DNA of 64,000 nucleotides from Leptasterias polaris (lineage: Eukaryota > Echinodermata > Asteroidea > Forcipulatida > Asteriidae): contig JAZGTN010000098.1 in the NCBI GenBank assembly GCA_037783415.1, positions 1,116,001 to 1,180,000 on the forward strand. Direction: 5' to 3'. Numbering within the stretch: position 1 is the stretch's first letter; each line of letters begins with the position of its first letter. The notes under the pieces are model-generated. The model saw nothing but the letters and a program-made list of their open reading frames with translations. It ran no database searches and was not told the DNA's origin. Below are positions 24,501 to 30,740 of this stretch, piece after piece. Position numbers and translations under genes: made by a program.

Positions 24501-27500
24501 TTCACTGTGTGTTATACAGTGTAGTGTGAATTTTTAGGCCATGAAGTGTTTACATGCTTACAAGTGATCTCCCACAGTGGTGAATGTGGCAGACATAAGC
24601 CATGTGTGATGATGGTGCAAGGGGTCAGTATATCTCTTCGCATTTTCACATTACTCTAAACAGATAGTTCCCAGTAGACGCCATCTTTACGGGGAAATCG
24701 CATTTTGGCTTGCAGGCGCGTCAAGCGCTCAAATTATTAACGCAGCCGCATCATTCACTAACCAATCATGCAATGAGTTTGGTGAAATGTGCGCGTGCTG
24801 CACGCCGTTGTGTTCCAAATTGCCCGTAAAGATGGCCGACTTACGTCATATTGCAACCTATCTACTAAATGTGAACGCATTAATCTTGTTGGTACATGTA
24901 AGTCAATACATCATACATAAATAATAATAAAAATAAATAAAAATACGCAGTTGTTATATAGCGCTTTATACTCCCGATGGGTGTCTCAAAGCGCTCAGTA
25001 TTTTTCCTACAAGGTATGTGGGGTTACGTGTTGAAGTATGAGACCTATTCCTTTACAAAGCACCATGTAATGGTTTACAAGGTGCTGTGGCGCAATATGC
25101 AGCCAATCAAACCAGGAACACCGGGGCGAACCCCTTCTCTTTACGATAAGTGCACTGAGCTCGATTTCACAAAGAGCTAAGATTGATCTTAACTGCGAAT
25201 CAATCCCTAGTTGCTAAGCAAAGTGTGATGTCACAATACAAATCACTATGGTAATACTGACAACTCATCTCAAGATGAATCTTAGTGCTTTGTGAAATCG
25301 AGCCCTGGGTTCTTTTATGTGCATTACACAACACACGGGACATACGGCTTTACGTCCCATCCGAAGGCTGAAGAGTTATACATTTACATATGTGTGTGTG
25401 TGTTTGCAGGCTGTTCACTATTCTGGCTCTTTGCTACATATTGCTCCAAAACTGGCAAACGTTTGTGTGACATGATAACTATCCTGAATCCCCATATGAT
25501 TCTGAACTACTTTTGTTCCCTACTATTGTAATTAAGGACTTTTTGTTGGCACTAGGTGAAAGCAGATTTAGTGGGTAAACCCATAGTTCTGAGATATATG
25601 TGCACATGTGCATAAAGAGTGGAAATCACCACCCTAACTGGAGCAATTTAAAGCTGCTATAGCAAGGATTGAAACCTCTTTTCCATTGCGATAAAACTTG
25701 GCACACATTTTTCCTCTTCTAATGTATTGTGAGCTTGAACTTTATGTCTTGAATATACACACACAATCCATCGTCTTAATTACATTGTCCAACTTTTCTT
25801 TACCATAGATTATTATACTGTTTGGTTTTATCAATGGTAAACATCTATTGTATTTGTAACAATCTCGTAATAATCTTGTACCTTTGTGATCTCATTTCCA
25901 GTTATCTTCATGCCAAGAATATTATCCATCGGGACATGAAATCAAACAGTATCCTTTGCAATCTCAAGGAATGGAATATAAGTCTGTAGAGTGGTTTAGA
26001 TCATCATATTCAAGTTCTGGTGGTTTAGTCATCGGGGTGTGGGTTCGAGTCCAGGGGCCTTTCTCAAACCTCAGCTTGGGTTCCGGCTCCGGTTCCGGCT
26101 CCAGGCTTCATCTGATGTTCGAACCACCGCGTACAAATACACGCTGTAGAAAAAATTTATAACAGAGCTCAAAGCCGGAGACATGGCCCAAGCTGAGGTT
26201 TGAGAAAAGCCCCTAGGTCATGACGCTTGTGTCCTTGAGCAAGACACTTCGCTATAATTGCTTCTCTTCACCCAGGGGTATAAATGGGTACCTGCGAGGG
26301 TAGAGGTTGATATTGTGTATGAAAAAGCCTTCTGAGCGCCACGGCAGATTGGGGTTGTATACTCCCCAGAGAGCTGAGAAAGATTAAATGAATGTTATTG
26401 CCCCATTGACCAGGACACTAATGTAAAGCGCATTGAGACGTTATTGTAAAATGTGCTGTATAAGAACTAGTAATTATTATTTATATTTATTATTAAGTCT
26501 GTAGACAGTTGTATTTCTCTTTATTTTTAGAAGAAAACAATTCAGAAAATCAGATTCCTTAACCAAGTGTTTTTCCAGACATCTTCTTGCACGATGACCT
26601 GACAGTGAAGATTGGAGACTTTGGTTTGGCTACGGTCAAATCAAGATGGAGTGGATCACAGCTATGTGAACAGCCAACGGGATCTATCTTATGGATGGTA
26701 GGTTGGATGGCAATATCATCTCACCAAGTGACTGTAAATAAAGCCACAGTCATGCTTCATGTGATTGCGAAAGCAAAGCTGATTTCCTTGCGTCACAGTT
26801 TAGAAACGGTGCATAGTAATTGCGTATTGAAAATTCTTTTTGGGTTGGATTTTGTGTGAAGTATGAAGCAGGTTTAAGACAAACCCAAACCATCGGGAGG
26901 AGCCAAAGTTGTGTTGTTAATTTATCATTACTGAGAACGTCATATCTTGGCGTATACTTTTTGTGTGTGTACATTCGGGTTTAATTTAAGCGAGATATTA
27001 AGTATTTTACAATTTCAGACTCATGTGTTACTGAAGTGCTTTTTAGGTGTTTTTTTACACTAATATGACGATTATATCTCCCACACAAAGGATGCATAGA
27101 TGTGTTTGTACATAAATATCTTCATTGAGTGGAGAAGCAATGTTCTGTCATAACAAGCATTCTGAATTCGTTTCAGGCACCAGAGGTGATCAGGATGAAG
27201 GATCCAAACCCATACTCTTTTCAGTCTGATGTTTATGCATTTGGTGTGGTGTTGTTTGAGTTGGTTAGCGGTCAACTGCCATACTCTAACATCAACAACA
27301 AAGATCAGGTTTGTAACAAGGACATATGCCATTTATCCCACCTTTAGCCCCATCCAACCTTCCCCACCCCCCCCCCCCTTTAACTTTTTCAGTGTTAAGC
27401 CAGCAGGACCAGTCTCTTTTTCATTTCACTGGTCCGTCAGCTTTTACATTTGTCCATAATCGTATTAAATAGAGATGCTTTTCAACACTGAACTATCCAT

Positions 27501-28391
27501 CCGGACCACTTGGATTGTATTTTGACTGGTCCTCAGGTGTTTTAACTGCCATTTGGCCAGCGGACCACTGTTAAGGGAGAACGCTGCACTCCCACAGTTT
27601 TTATATTAAAATTGAACACCCAATGAGTGAAATATTTAGACTAATATGTGCTTTTTGTCAAGACTGTTGAGAGAATATTATGTGGTTCTTGCATTTACTC
27701 TTTTGTGTATTAAGCACTTTATATTCACTGCTTTCCCAAGGCCTGTGAAAACAAATCCACAAGGTGGAATTCAAACCCAGGACCTTTGCATTGCTAGAGC
27801 AGATGTCTTACCACTAGACTAGCCCGGTGGCTAGATGCAGTTTGACTCTGCTGAAGGCTATTGAGAGAGTTTGTCCTTGGATATTTATTGATGAAGCAGA
27901 CAGCTTATTTGACATGTACATGTGAAGGTCATGCCCTGTAATGTTGATCCCGCTCGGTAATGTTGACCATCAAATCGTCCCTTCTTCCAGACACTCAAAG
28001 TACTTTTTTCCAGTAACAAAAGGCCGTAAGCAATAAAAATATGTGGCATTACTGTTACATTTTTGTTGCTAGAATTACCTCAAATGGATGTTTTCCAAAT
28101 CCCATGCAGAATTTAACCTTCCTATGGTGACTAATGAAAGGCAGAAAACAATCAAACTTTAACACTCAGTTGTCTTGAAACACAATTTTGCACATTAATT
28201 GCTTAACGTTAACATTAATTGCTTAAAATTGTATGATGTTCTTGTACTTTATTTTGTTTGCCTTTGTAGGTTGTTATTGTCTGGATTGCCTTTAGATAGT
28301 GATTATTTTTGGTTATCCGCAAGCTCGTTCTCTGTTGTCTTATTCTATTTTGTTAGTTCTTTATACGTACTGTATGTGTGCTGCCTGGAAA

Positions 28392-28450
<59 letters not shown>

Positions 28451-29727
28451 AGCCCTTTCTTTCACGCACACAACGAAATACAAAATATTCACAAATGCTA
28501 TCATTAAATTTAAACACAGTTAATTGTAAACATGTTGGCACTTGAGAGAAGTCTTCTGTAATGATTATTAGTAATTGATGATGAAGATTTTGCTATCGTA
28601 CCTTTTTGAAAGACTTACCCGTGACTTATGATTTGAATTTCAGATCATCTGGATGGTTGGGCGTGGCTACTTATCACCTGAACCCAACAAGGCAAGAACA
28701 GACTCTCCTAAAGCACTCAAGAGACTCATCACAGATTGCTGTAAGATGAACAGAGAGGAGAGACCACTCTTCCCTCAGGTAACTTAAATAACCCGTGTAT
28801 TATTACAACCCACAGTGACTCGAGACGTTTAATGTAATAACTGTAAAAAGGATACACCTCATCTCTTTGTTTTGTCATTTAAAAAATTATGAACATGATT
28901 CGGTAGCAAAACCCCTTGACAATACAAATTTTGTTGTCACTTAAGAGACATGCAACTTTTCAGCTGATCAGCTAATTTCATTGGTTTATTTTCTAACTGT
29001 GCCATTGATAATTGAAAAAACTAAACATTCTTGCTGTGCCTGGCACCTCCCTTTTAGTTTTTATTTGATATGCTGCTGTTGTGCATGCCTGATTATAATT
29101 GAATTTGGCAAAAATGTCTCCGGTTGGTGTGTTTATTAAAATTTAGAGGATGAAATAAAGTTGCTCTTTCCAAAACCAATGGTGTCTTATCCTTTGAATC
29201 AGTATTGTGAGCTTAGAGTTGAGCAAGATATACTTGTACTTTCATACAAACTTTCTAGATAAATTATTACAAGCAGACTTCCTCAATACACAAGAATTCA
29301 TTCAGCATTGGCAACGCAGTACTCTAACTGTTTTAACTGCTTTGTTTACCCAATTCACCTGACGTCACCACAATAATTTGGTTGCGCCATATTGGGGGTC
29401 AGTGTCCTCGTTTACACGCTTACTTTTACTTTTAAGTGCACTTTGGCTTCCAAAATGGTGAGTGTGGTAGACAGTAGCCAGAAGGGGGTCAAAAGCAATA
29501 TATAAGATAGTCCTTTGACTGGTCATATGGTTTTTTTTCTCAATCAGATCTTGGCATCCTTGGAAGGTTTGGCTCGTCTTCTACCCAAGGTACATCGTAG
29601 TCACTCAGAACCCTCAATGAACCGGGCACGCTTCCAGGCAGATGACTTCATGTATTGCCCATCACCAAAAACACCAATCAATAGCCAGTTTGGCGCATTC
29701 ACATTCTTCACTGGAGGGGGTTTATAA
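3406..29727 (+). CDS. BRAF: Raf serine/threonine kinase, B-Raf type (16 exons, first exon missing)
   Basis: MAP kinase kinase kinase that is recruited by Ras-GTP and phosphorylates MEK; cytosolic and membrane-recruited. Joining 3406-3507, 9250-9585, 10210-10362, 10643-10699, 11415-11566, 12543-12726, 14206-14251, 20382-20519, 22985-23136, 23527-23653, 24095-24356, 25902-25948, 26579-26697, 27177-27308, 28644-28778 and 29548-29727 gives one open frame of 773 codons plus stop with every splice phase matched. Order: B-Raf-specific helical N-region, Ras-binding domain, C1-type cysteine-rich domain, Ser/Thr-rich linker with a 14-3-3 site, kinase domain, C-terminal 14-3-3 site. The acidic DD before WEIP and the N-terminal region are B-Raf-like rather than Raf-1-like. 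It is probably the single invertebrate parent of ARAF/BRAF/RAF1 (family knowledge). The start codon and first exon were not located; they may lie in 1-3405 or upstream. Confidence 0.96.
3703..4400. repeat. 43-bp minisatellite
   Basis: About 14-16 tandem units of GGAGTGTCCAGAATGATC-type sequence, with alternate units carrying CTCAAGG or CTCATGG. Since 43 is not a multiple of 3, the repeat keeps all three frames open for long stretches. The predicted proteins there are artefacts. Confidence 0.92.
4400..5455. repeat. 233-bp higher-order tandem repeat
   Basis: Four copies with matching points at 4571, 4803, 5036 and 5269 (period 232-233). Each is made of diverged sub-units related to the adjacent 43-bp array (GAGTGTCCAGAA, TCTGGGGCTCAGCTCA). 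Homogeneity between copies is high, so amplification was recent. Confidence 0.9.
5456..6187. other. Intron DNA, no gene seen
   Basis: AT-rich intron sequence of Raf without recognised repeats. Confidence 0.4.
6188..6314. mobile_element. Degraded GGGCC...AATTTCAT inverted-repeat element
   Basis: The left end GGTCCAATTTCATGGCTCC and right end AGTGAAATTTGGCCC form diverged terminal inverted repeats, with AAGCACAGAATTCTGC inside. It is related to the family at 33162-33542 and 23840-24005. Confidence 0.5.
8152..8232. repeat. 36-bp tandem duplication in TACATG-rich DNA
   Basis: TTTACATACATGTACACTTG with TAAGTACTTGTACA occurs twice in direct order, followed by (ACATGT)n. This is the densest of many TACATGTA clusters in the window. 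Confidence 0.8.
9250..9585 (+). CDS. BRAF: Raf exon 3: linker and start of Ras-binding domain
   Basis: This is 112 codons, phase 0 in and out (acceptor TATAG, donor GTGAGT). It starts [20 protein letters not shown], the continuation of the helical region. It then has a Pro/Ser/Thr-rich linker and ends with [15 protein letters not shown], the first beta strands of the Ras-binding domain (compare B-Raf IVRVFLPNKQRT). Confidence 0.95.
9826..9945. mobile_element. 120-bp inverted-repeat element in Raf intron
   Basis: Ends AATAACAGTGTGATGACCC and, on the other strand, AATAACAGTGTGATTACCC pair over about 24 bp with two mismatches. The middle (GGCTGGCTGCTGTTAACAGAAGCC region) can also fold. No clear target duplication. 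It is a MITE or a stable hairpin. Confidence 0.7.
10020..10258 (+). repeat. Tandem triplication of the Raf RBD exon acceptor
   Basis: Three ~71-77-bp units span the 3' splice site. Acceptor AGs fall at 10058-10059, 10135-10136 and 10208-10209 (the real one). The two upstream copies keep GTACTGTGTAA(T/G)CAAGGTACA but read TTCTGA where the real exon reads TTACGA. Each pseudo-exon edge therefore carries an in-frame TGA. Confidence 0.93.
10210..10362 (+). CDS. BRAF: Raf exon 4: Ras-binding domain core
   Basis: This is 51 codons, phase 0 in and out (acceptor ATCTAG, donor GTAAGA). It contains [17 protein letters not shown], with the Arg that contacts Ras in vertebrate Rafs (RAF1 Arg89 position), then the [14 protein letters not shown] segment. 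It appears to fuse what are two exons in vertebrates. Two imperfect copies of its 5' edge lie just upstream (see the tandem array at 10020-10258). Confidence 0.95.
10643..10699 (+). CDS. BRAF: Raf exon 5: RBD end to cysteine-rich domain start
   Basis: This is 19 codons, phase 0 in and out (acceptor TTTTCAG, donor GTAAGT). It ends in SHNF, and the His is the first zinc ligand of the C1 domain that continues in the next exon (H-x12-C spacing). It corresponds to B-Raf LHVEVLENVPLTTHNF. Confidence 0.92.
10790..11275. mobile_element. Inverted-repeat element inside or beside G-family repeat
   Basis: CAATAGACCTTTCTATTG (about 10832-10849) and CAATGGAAAGGTCTATTG (about 11140-11157) are terminal inverted repeats matching at 17 of 18 positions. 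TA flanks the GACC...GGTC ends, as expected of Tc1/mariner-type insertion. G-family sequence (GGGGCACCAAGGCAAT) lies on both sides. The open frame inside has no recognised similarity. Confidence 0.6.
11415..11566 (+). CDS. BRAF: Raf exon 6: cysteine-rich (C1, zinc) domain
   Basis: The 152-bp exon enters at phase 0 and leaves with two bases of a codon (donor GTAAGT). It encodes [20 protein letters not shown] followed by [13 protein letters not shown] and C-x7-C. With the preceding His this gives the full H-x12-C-x2-C-xn-C-x2-C-x4-H-x2-C-x7-C zinc pattern of Raf C1 domains, which bind phosphatidylserine and Ras. The exon itself begins with GTAAGA directly after the acceptor AG, so it looks like a donor site at its own 5' edge. 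Confidence 0.95.
11567..12542 (+). other. Raf intron 6
   Basis: About 1 kb of AT-rich intron with no recognised repeat or exon. Confidence 0.5.
12543..12726 (+). CDS. BRAF: Raf exon 7: inhibitory 14-3-3 site
   Basis: The first base completes the split codon from 11566, then 61 codons run to a GTGGGT donor at phase 0. It is an acidic and Ser/Thr/Pro-rich linker ending in [24 protein letters not shown] matches the conserved inhibitory 14-3-3 site of Raf kinases (B-Raf Ser365, RAF1 Ser259). The next exon is 1.5 kb away. Confidence 0.93.
12951..13372 (-). mobile_element. tRNA-derived SINE, family A (full-length, minus)
   Basis: On the minus strand it starts with GCGGATAAGAGCACCGG and B-box GGTTCGAGTCC, continues through a ~300-bp body, and ends AGCGCTATATAAGAAGCCAC with an (ATTATG)n tail. 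It is the longest copy here and lies in Raf intron 7. Confidence 0.85.
14085..14160. repeat. Short direct duplication GCAGAGTCTTTCTCGAAGGC
   Basis: Two copies of a ~21-bp segment lie ~36 bp apart next to CTGACGTTTCGACCC, just before Raf exon 8. It looks like a dispersed repeat fragment. Confidence 0.5.
14206..14251 (+). CDS. BRAF: Raf exon 8: 46-bp small linker exon
   Basis: The exon has acceptor ATCAACAG and donor GTGAGT, and encodes [15 protein letters not shown] plus one base. There is no strong sequence match in vertebrate Raf. The call rests on phase: exon 7 ends at phase 0 and exon 9 needs one carried base, and this 46-bp exon supplies exactly that. It could be alternatively spliced, but skipping it alone would shift the frame. 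Confidence 0.7.
15779..16356. mobile_element. piggyBac-like non-autonomous element with satellite-like interior (578 bp)
   Basis: Both ends are flanked by TTAA (15775-15778 and 16357-16360), with 7-bp inverted ends CCCTAAC / GTTAGGG. The interior is a degenerate tandem array of TGCCAAATGCAACAAAATGC-type units. The structure fits a TTAA-specific transposase; no transposase gene is present. Confidence 0.65.
17440..17545 (+). mobile_element. SINE-like fragment, family D
   Basis: AAGCCAGAGGCTGCTGGTTCAAATCTC (the last 11 bases resemble a Pol III B-box) is followed by CTTTGTTCAACCCAAAAT. The same tail is seen in minus copies at 39008-39085 and 62938-63024. Confidence 0.5.
18091..18395. repeat. 22-bp G-rich minisatellite
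   Basis: About 14 nearly perfect units of GTGGTCAGGTTGGTGTCGTC plus GG; one unit has GGATGG. Every unit has four GG runs in the top strand. All three forward frames stay open, giving false 95-145-residue proteins. Confidence 0.95.
18396..18570 (+). repeat. SINE-body-like sequence
   Basis: GTGGGTTGGGTTTTCAGTCC and GGGGTTTTCCTCCCACATCT resemble the body of the SINE at 46140-46330. No tRNA head was found because the minisatellite directly precedes it. Confidence 0.35.
18685..18832 (+). repeat. Interspersed repeat family G (good copy)
   Basis: Starts CAGGCCTGGAATTTCATC and ends TCTGTAATTCCAGGGC, giving inverted ends of about 13 bp with one mismatch. It contains AGAGGGCAAGGCCATTTT and GGGGCACCAAGGCCAAGACC. 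Confidence 0.65.
19690..19975. repeat. ATC/TCATCC-rich tandem repeat
   Basis: A run of CTTAATCTCATCATCCTCAT units, four of them as CTTAATCTCAGTATCCTCAT, plus (CAT)n at 19858-19876. It is simple-sequence DNA in the Raf intron. Confidence 0.85.
20382..20519 (+). CDS. BRAF: Raf exon 9: linker
   Basis: This 138-bp exon is phase 1 in and out (acceptor CTCCTAG after a pyrimidine tract, donor GTGAGT). It encodes a basic and Ser-rich linker including [20 protein letters not shown]. Because entry and exit phases match, the exon could be skipped in frame. Its C+G content is higher than the surrounding intron. Confidence 0.82.
21490..21617. mobile_element. 128-bp inverted-repeat element (GGCCGTATCC ends)
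   Basis: The left end GGCCGTATCCGAATTGG and the reverse complement of the right end (GGCCGTGTCCAAATTTG) match over roughly 30 bp with several mismatches. The interior is short and non-coding. MITE-like. Confidence 0.7.
21660..21740. repeat. 22-bp tandem repeat
   Basis: About 3.5 units of CTTCAAGCCTGTGCTAGTCT; the last unit is diverged. Confidence 0.85.
22985..23136 (+). CDS. BRAF: Raf exon 10: Ser-rich linker before kinase domain
   Basis: The 152-bp exon enters with two bases of a split codon and leaves at phase 0 (donor GTTAGT). It contains [17 protein letters not shown] and then [16 protein letters not shown]. The latter aligns with the B-Raf segment KSSSSSEDRNRMK just before the N-region. 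Confidence 0.9.
23527..23653 (+). CDS. BRAF: Raf exon 11: N-region and glycine loop
   Basis: Acceptor TTTTTTAG, donor GTGAGT; 42 codons plus one base. It has [11 protein letters not shown], with the acidic DD typical of B-Raf and invertebrate Raf instead of the YY of RAF1. The P-loop [16 protein letters not shown] follows. A second in-frame acceptor (TTACAG) ends at 23541, 15 bp inside the exon, and could give a five-residue-shorter form. Confidence 0.96.
23840..24005. mobile_element. GGGCC...AATTTCAT inverted-repeat element in Raf intron 11
   Basis: The left end GGCCCGATTTCATTGAGTTG with GCTTAAGCAGAA and the right end GGCAGGTCTATGAAATTTC are diverged inverted ends of the 33162-33542 family. 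It lies about 90 bp before Raf exon 12. Confidence 0.6.
24095..24356 (+). CDS. BRAF: Raf exon 12: kinase N-lobe and hinge
   Basis: The 262-bp exon (acceptor TTTGCAG, donor GTAAGT) encodes VAVKRLNV with the ATP-anchoring Lys, the alpha-C helix [19 protein letters not shown] with its Glu, and the hinge [14 protein letters not shown]. It ends ARQTAQGM plus two bases. Identity to B-Raf is high by eye. Confidence 0.97.
24420..24610 (+). repeat. Dispersed repeat also present at 29340-29480
   Basis: Shared order: CCCAA(C/T)TCA, CTGACGTCA, CAATAAT, GGGGGTCA/GGGAGTCA, TTTACATGCTTAC-like, GTGGTGAATGTGGCAGACA-like, AGCCA. It is non-coding. Confidence 0.5.
24660..24860. mobile_element. Inverted-repeat element (GCCATCTTTACGGG arms)
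   Basis: GCCATCTTTACGGG near 24681 and its exact reverse complement CCCGTAAAGATGGC near 24824 enclose a CpG-rich core. A MITE-like dispersed element. Confidence 0.55.
24917..25372 (-). mobile_element. SINE family A, minus, 5'-truncated, split by an insertion
   Basis: Matches the body and tail of 12951-13372 (minus) but lacks the tRNA-like head. It is interrupted at 25158-25304. Tail: (ATT/AAATAA)n at the low-coordinate side. Confidence 0.8.
25158..25304. mobile_element. 147-bp inverted-repeat element inserted in SINE
   Basis: Ends AGCTCGATTTCACAAAG and CTTTGTGAAATCGAGCC are inverted repeats flanked by the 3-bp direct repeat CTG (25155-25157 and 25305-25307). The insertion site is confirmed by comparison with the uninterrupted SINE at 12951-13372. 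Confidence 0.8.
25902..25948 (+). CDS. BRAF: Raf exon 13: catalytic loop
   Basis: This is a 47-bp exon (acceptor TTTCCAG, donor GTATCC) encoding [15 protein letters not shown] with split codons at both ends. HRD plus Lys and Asn are the catalytic-loop residues. The usual HRDLK Leu is Met here. The donor GTATCC is weak. Confidence 0.95.
26015..26495 (+). mobile_element. SINE family A, plus, split by an insertion
   Basis: B-box GGTTCGAGTCC at about 26042-26052. The body resumes at 26215 (GGTCATGACGCTTGTGTCC) and ends in a TTATT-rich tail. The body matches 962-1320. Confidence 0.8.
26053..26214. mobile_element. 162-bp inverted-repeat element inserted in SINE
   Basis: Ends AGGGGCCTTTCTCAAACC and GGTTTGAGAAAAGCCCCT form ~28-bp inverted repeats with one mismatch. 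They enclose a CCGGCTCCGGTTCCGGCTCC tract. The insertion breaks the SINE right after its B-box. Confidence 0.8.
26579..26697 (+). CDS. BRAF: Raf exon 14: DFG and activation segment
   Basis: The 119-bp exon (acceptor TTTTTCCAG, donor GTAGGT) encodes [20 protein letters not shown], then SRWSGS and GSILWM. DFG binds magnesium. The TVKS residues correspond to B-Raf Thr599-Ser602, including the Val600 position. Confidence 0.97.
26698..27176 (+). other. Raf intron 14
   Basis: Short intron; nothing recognised. Confidence 0.5.
27177..27308 (+). CDS. BRAF: Raf exon 15: APE to helix F
   Basis: This is 44 codons, phase 0 in and out (acceptor GTTTCAG, donor GTTTGT). [20 protein letters not shown] is followed by [20 protein letters not shown], nearly the same as B-Raf, including the APE motif and the helix F Asp. 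Confidence 0.97.
27395..27605 (+). repeat. Interspersed repeat family B
   Basis: GCCAGCAGGACCAGTCTC, CATTTCACTGGTCCGTCAGC, CGGACCACTGTTAAGGGAGA occur in the same order as the copy at 30545-30740. Confidence 0.6.
27688..27850 (-). mobile_element. tRNA-derived SINE, second family (minus)
   Basis: On the minus strand it reads CTAGTCTAGTGGTAAGACAT (A-box-like), then GGTCCTGGGTTTGAATTCC (B-box-like), then GGCCTTGGGAAAGCAGTG and AAAGTGCTTAATACAC. It is a complete Pol III promoter layout, distinct from family A. Confidence 0.75.
28330..28451 (+). repeat. (AAAT)n microsatellite with LINE-like 3' end
   Basis: About 16 uninterrupted AAAT units (28389-28451) follow GTATGTGTGCTGCCTGG. This resembles the 3' terminus of a non-LTR retrotransposon with a tetranucleotide tail (inference). 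Confidence 0.7.
28644..28778 (+). CDS. BRAF: Raf exon 16: kinase C-lobe
   Basis: This is 45 codons, phase 0 in and out (acceptor ATTTCAG, donor GTAACT). It begins [13 protein letters not shown] and ends [10 protein letters not shown], containing the structural Arg of subdomain XI. Confidence 0.96.
28779..29547 (+). other. Raf intron 16
   Basis: Contains the dispersed repeat at 29340-29480 (see 24420-24610); otherwise nothing recognised. Confidence 0.5.
29548..29727 (+). CDS. BRAF: Raf exon 17: C-terminus with 14-3-3 site and stop
   Basis: This is 59 codons and TAA (acceptor TCAATCAG). [20 protein letters not shown] is followed by [16 protein letters not shown] is the C-terminal 14-3-3 site that supports the active dimer (B-Raf Ser729). 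The tail ends in [15 protein letters not shown], as in B-Raf, with a Gly-rich end. Confidence 0.97.
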   Translation: MLASLEGLARLLPKVHRSHSEPSMNRARFQADDFMYCPSPKTPINSQFGAFTFFTGGGL

Positions 29728-30411
29728 GAAGTCAGAACTGAATGTAGTGATTTAGGAGACTGTCCGATATCTTGACTTGGTTGATAGTTATTGCACTGAG
29801 TGCATTGATCAAGAAGACTGTGTGATATCTTAACTTGGTTGATAGTTATTGCACTGAGTGCATTGATCAAGAAGACTGTGTGATATCTTAACTTGGTTGA
29901 TAGTTGATACATAGTAACTACTGACTTGTATTGCACTGAGTGCATTGATCAAGAAGACTGTGTGATATCTTAACTTGGTTGATAGTTGATACATAGTAAC
30001 TACTGACTTGTATTGCACTGAGTGCATTGATCAAGAAGACTGTGTGATATCTTAACTTGGTTGATAGTTGATACACAGTAACTACTGACCTGTATTGCAC
30101 TGAGTGCATTGATCAAGAAGACTGTCCGATATCTTGACTTGGTTGATACACAGTAACTACTGATGTATTACACTGGCTAGAAATCATTTGTTTACGTCAA
30201 GTCCTCTGCTTCATATGTGAGCCATTGGAAGCTTTAGATTGAAGATGGGAGCTATACTAAGATGAAGTGACATACTACACTTTGATACTCAACTACACAC
30301 ACTGAAGCCAGCCATCTTTTATTGTGAAGATGCCAACCCTCTGATTGCAAAATTAACAGCATTGTGTCTTTGTATGAAAAAGGTACTTGCAGGTTTATGA
30401 GAACAAATAAA
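29728..30411 (+). other. BRAF: Raf 3' UTR (putative)
   Basis: Sequence downstream of the Raf stop. The first good polyadenylation hexamer AATAAA is at 30406-30411. The true end could be farther downstream, as other AATAAA and ATTAAA occur up to about 34.2 kb. It contains a tandem array. Confidence 0.35.
29766..30150. repeat. 58/82-bp tandem array in the Raf 3' UTR
   Basis: GATATCTTAACTTGGTTGAT starts at 29766, 29824, 29882, 29964, 30046 and 30128. Spacing is 58, 58, 82, 82, 82. The 82-bp units differ by a 24-bp block (TGATACATAGTAACTACTGA...). Each unit has TGCACTGAGTGCA, a 13-base near-palindrome. Confidence 0.92.
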
Positions 30412-30544
30412 CTAGTGTCGAGTCTAGAGTACAGGAACATGAGAGAAAACATCTTTTTGACCATATTTTTTACCAAGATCCAATTTGAGTTGACTCATGT
30501 TAGGGAATATAAACCCTTATCTATTCATGCAGCTGTGTGTACAG

Positions 30545-30740
30545 GGCTTGCCCTTTACCTTTTTAGTGACTGGCCAACAGGACCACTTAGCTTGTCATTT
30601 CACTAGTTCACCAGCCCATATTTCAAATGAAACATGAATGCTTTGTAACACCAACCTAGCCAGCTGGACCACTTGGAGAGAATTGTGACTGGTATTCAGC
30701 CTGCGGACCACCGTTACGGGAGAAAACTAGTCCAGCTTGT
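30545..30740 (+). repeat. Interspersed repeat family B
   Basis: GGCCAACAGGACCACTTAGC, GCCAGCTGGACCACTTGG and GCGGACCACCGTTACGGGAG match the order of 27395-27605. Confidence 0.6.

Larger units (their letters stand above)
24357..25901 (+). other. Raf intron 12
   Basis: Holds a dispersed repeat (24420-24610, similar to 29340-29480), an inverted-repeat element (24660-24860), a truncated SINE (24917-25372) and the element nested in it. No exon. Confidence 0.65.
27309..28643 (+). other. Raf intron 15
   Basis: Holds a poly-C tract, a family B repeat (27395-27605), a minus SINE (27688-27850) and an AAAT microsatellite (28389-28451). No exon. Confidence 0.65.

Noticed and set aside
29601..30109. Repetitive minus-strand frames (MHSVQYKSVVTMYQLS)
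   Set aside because: They are antisense to the 58/82-bp array in the Raf 3' UTR.
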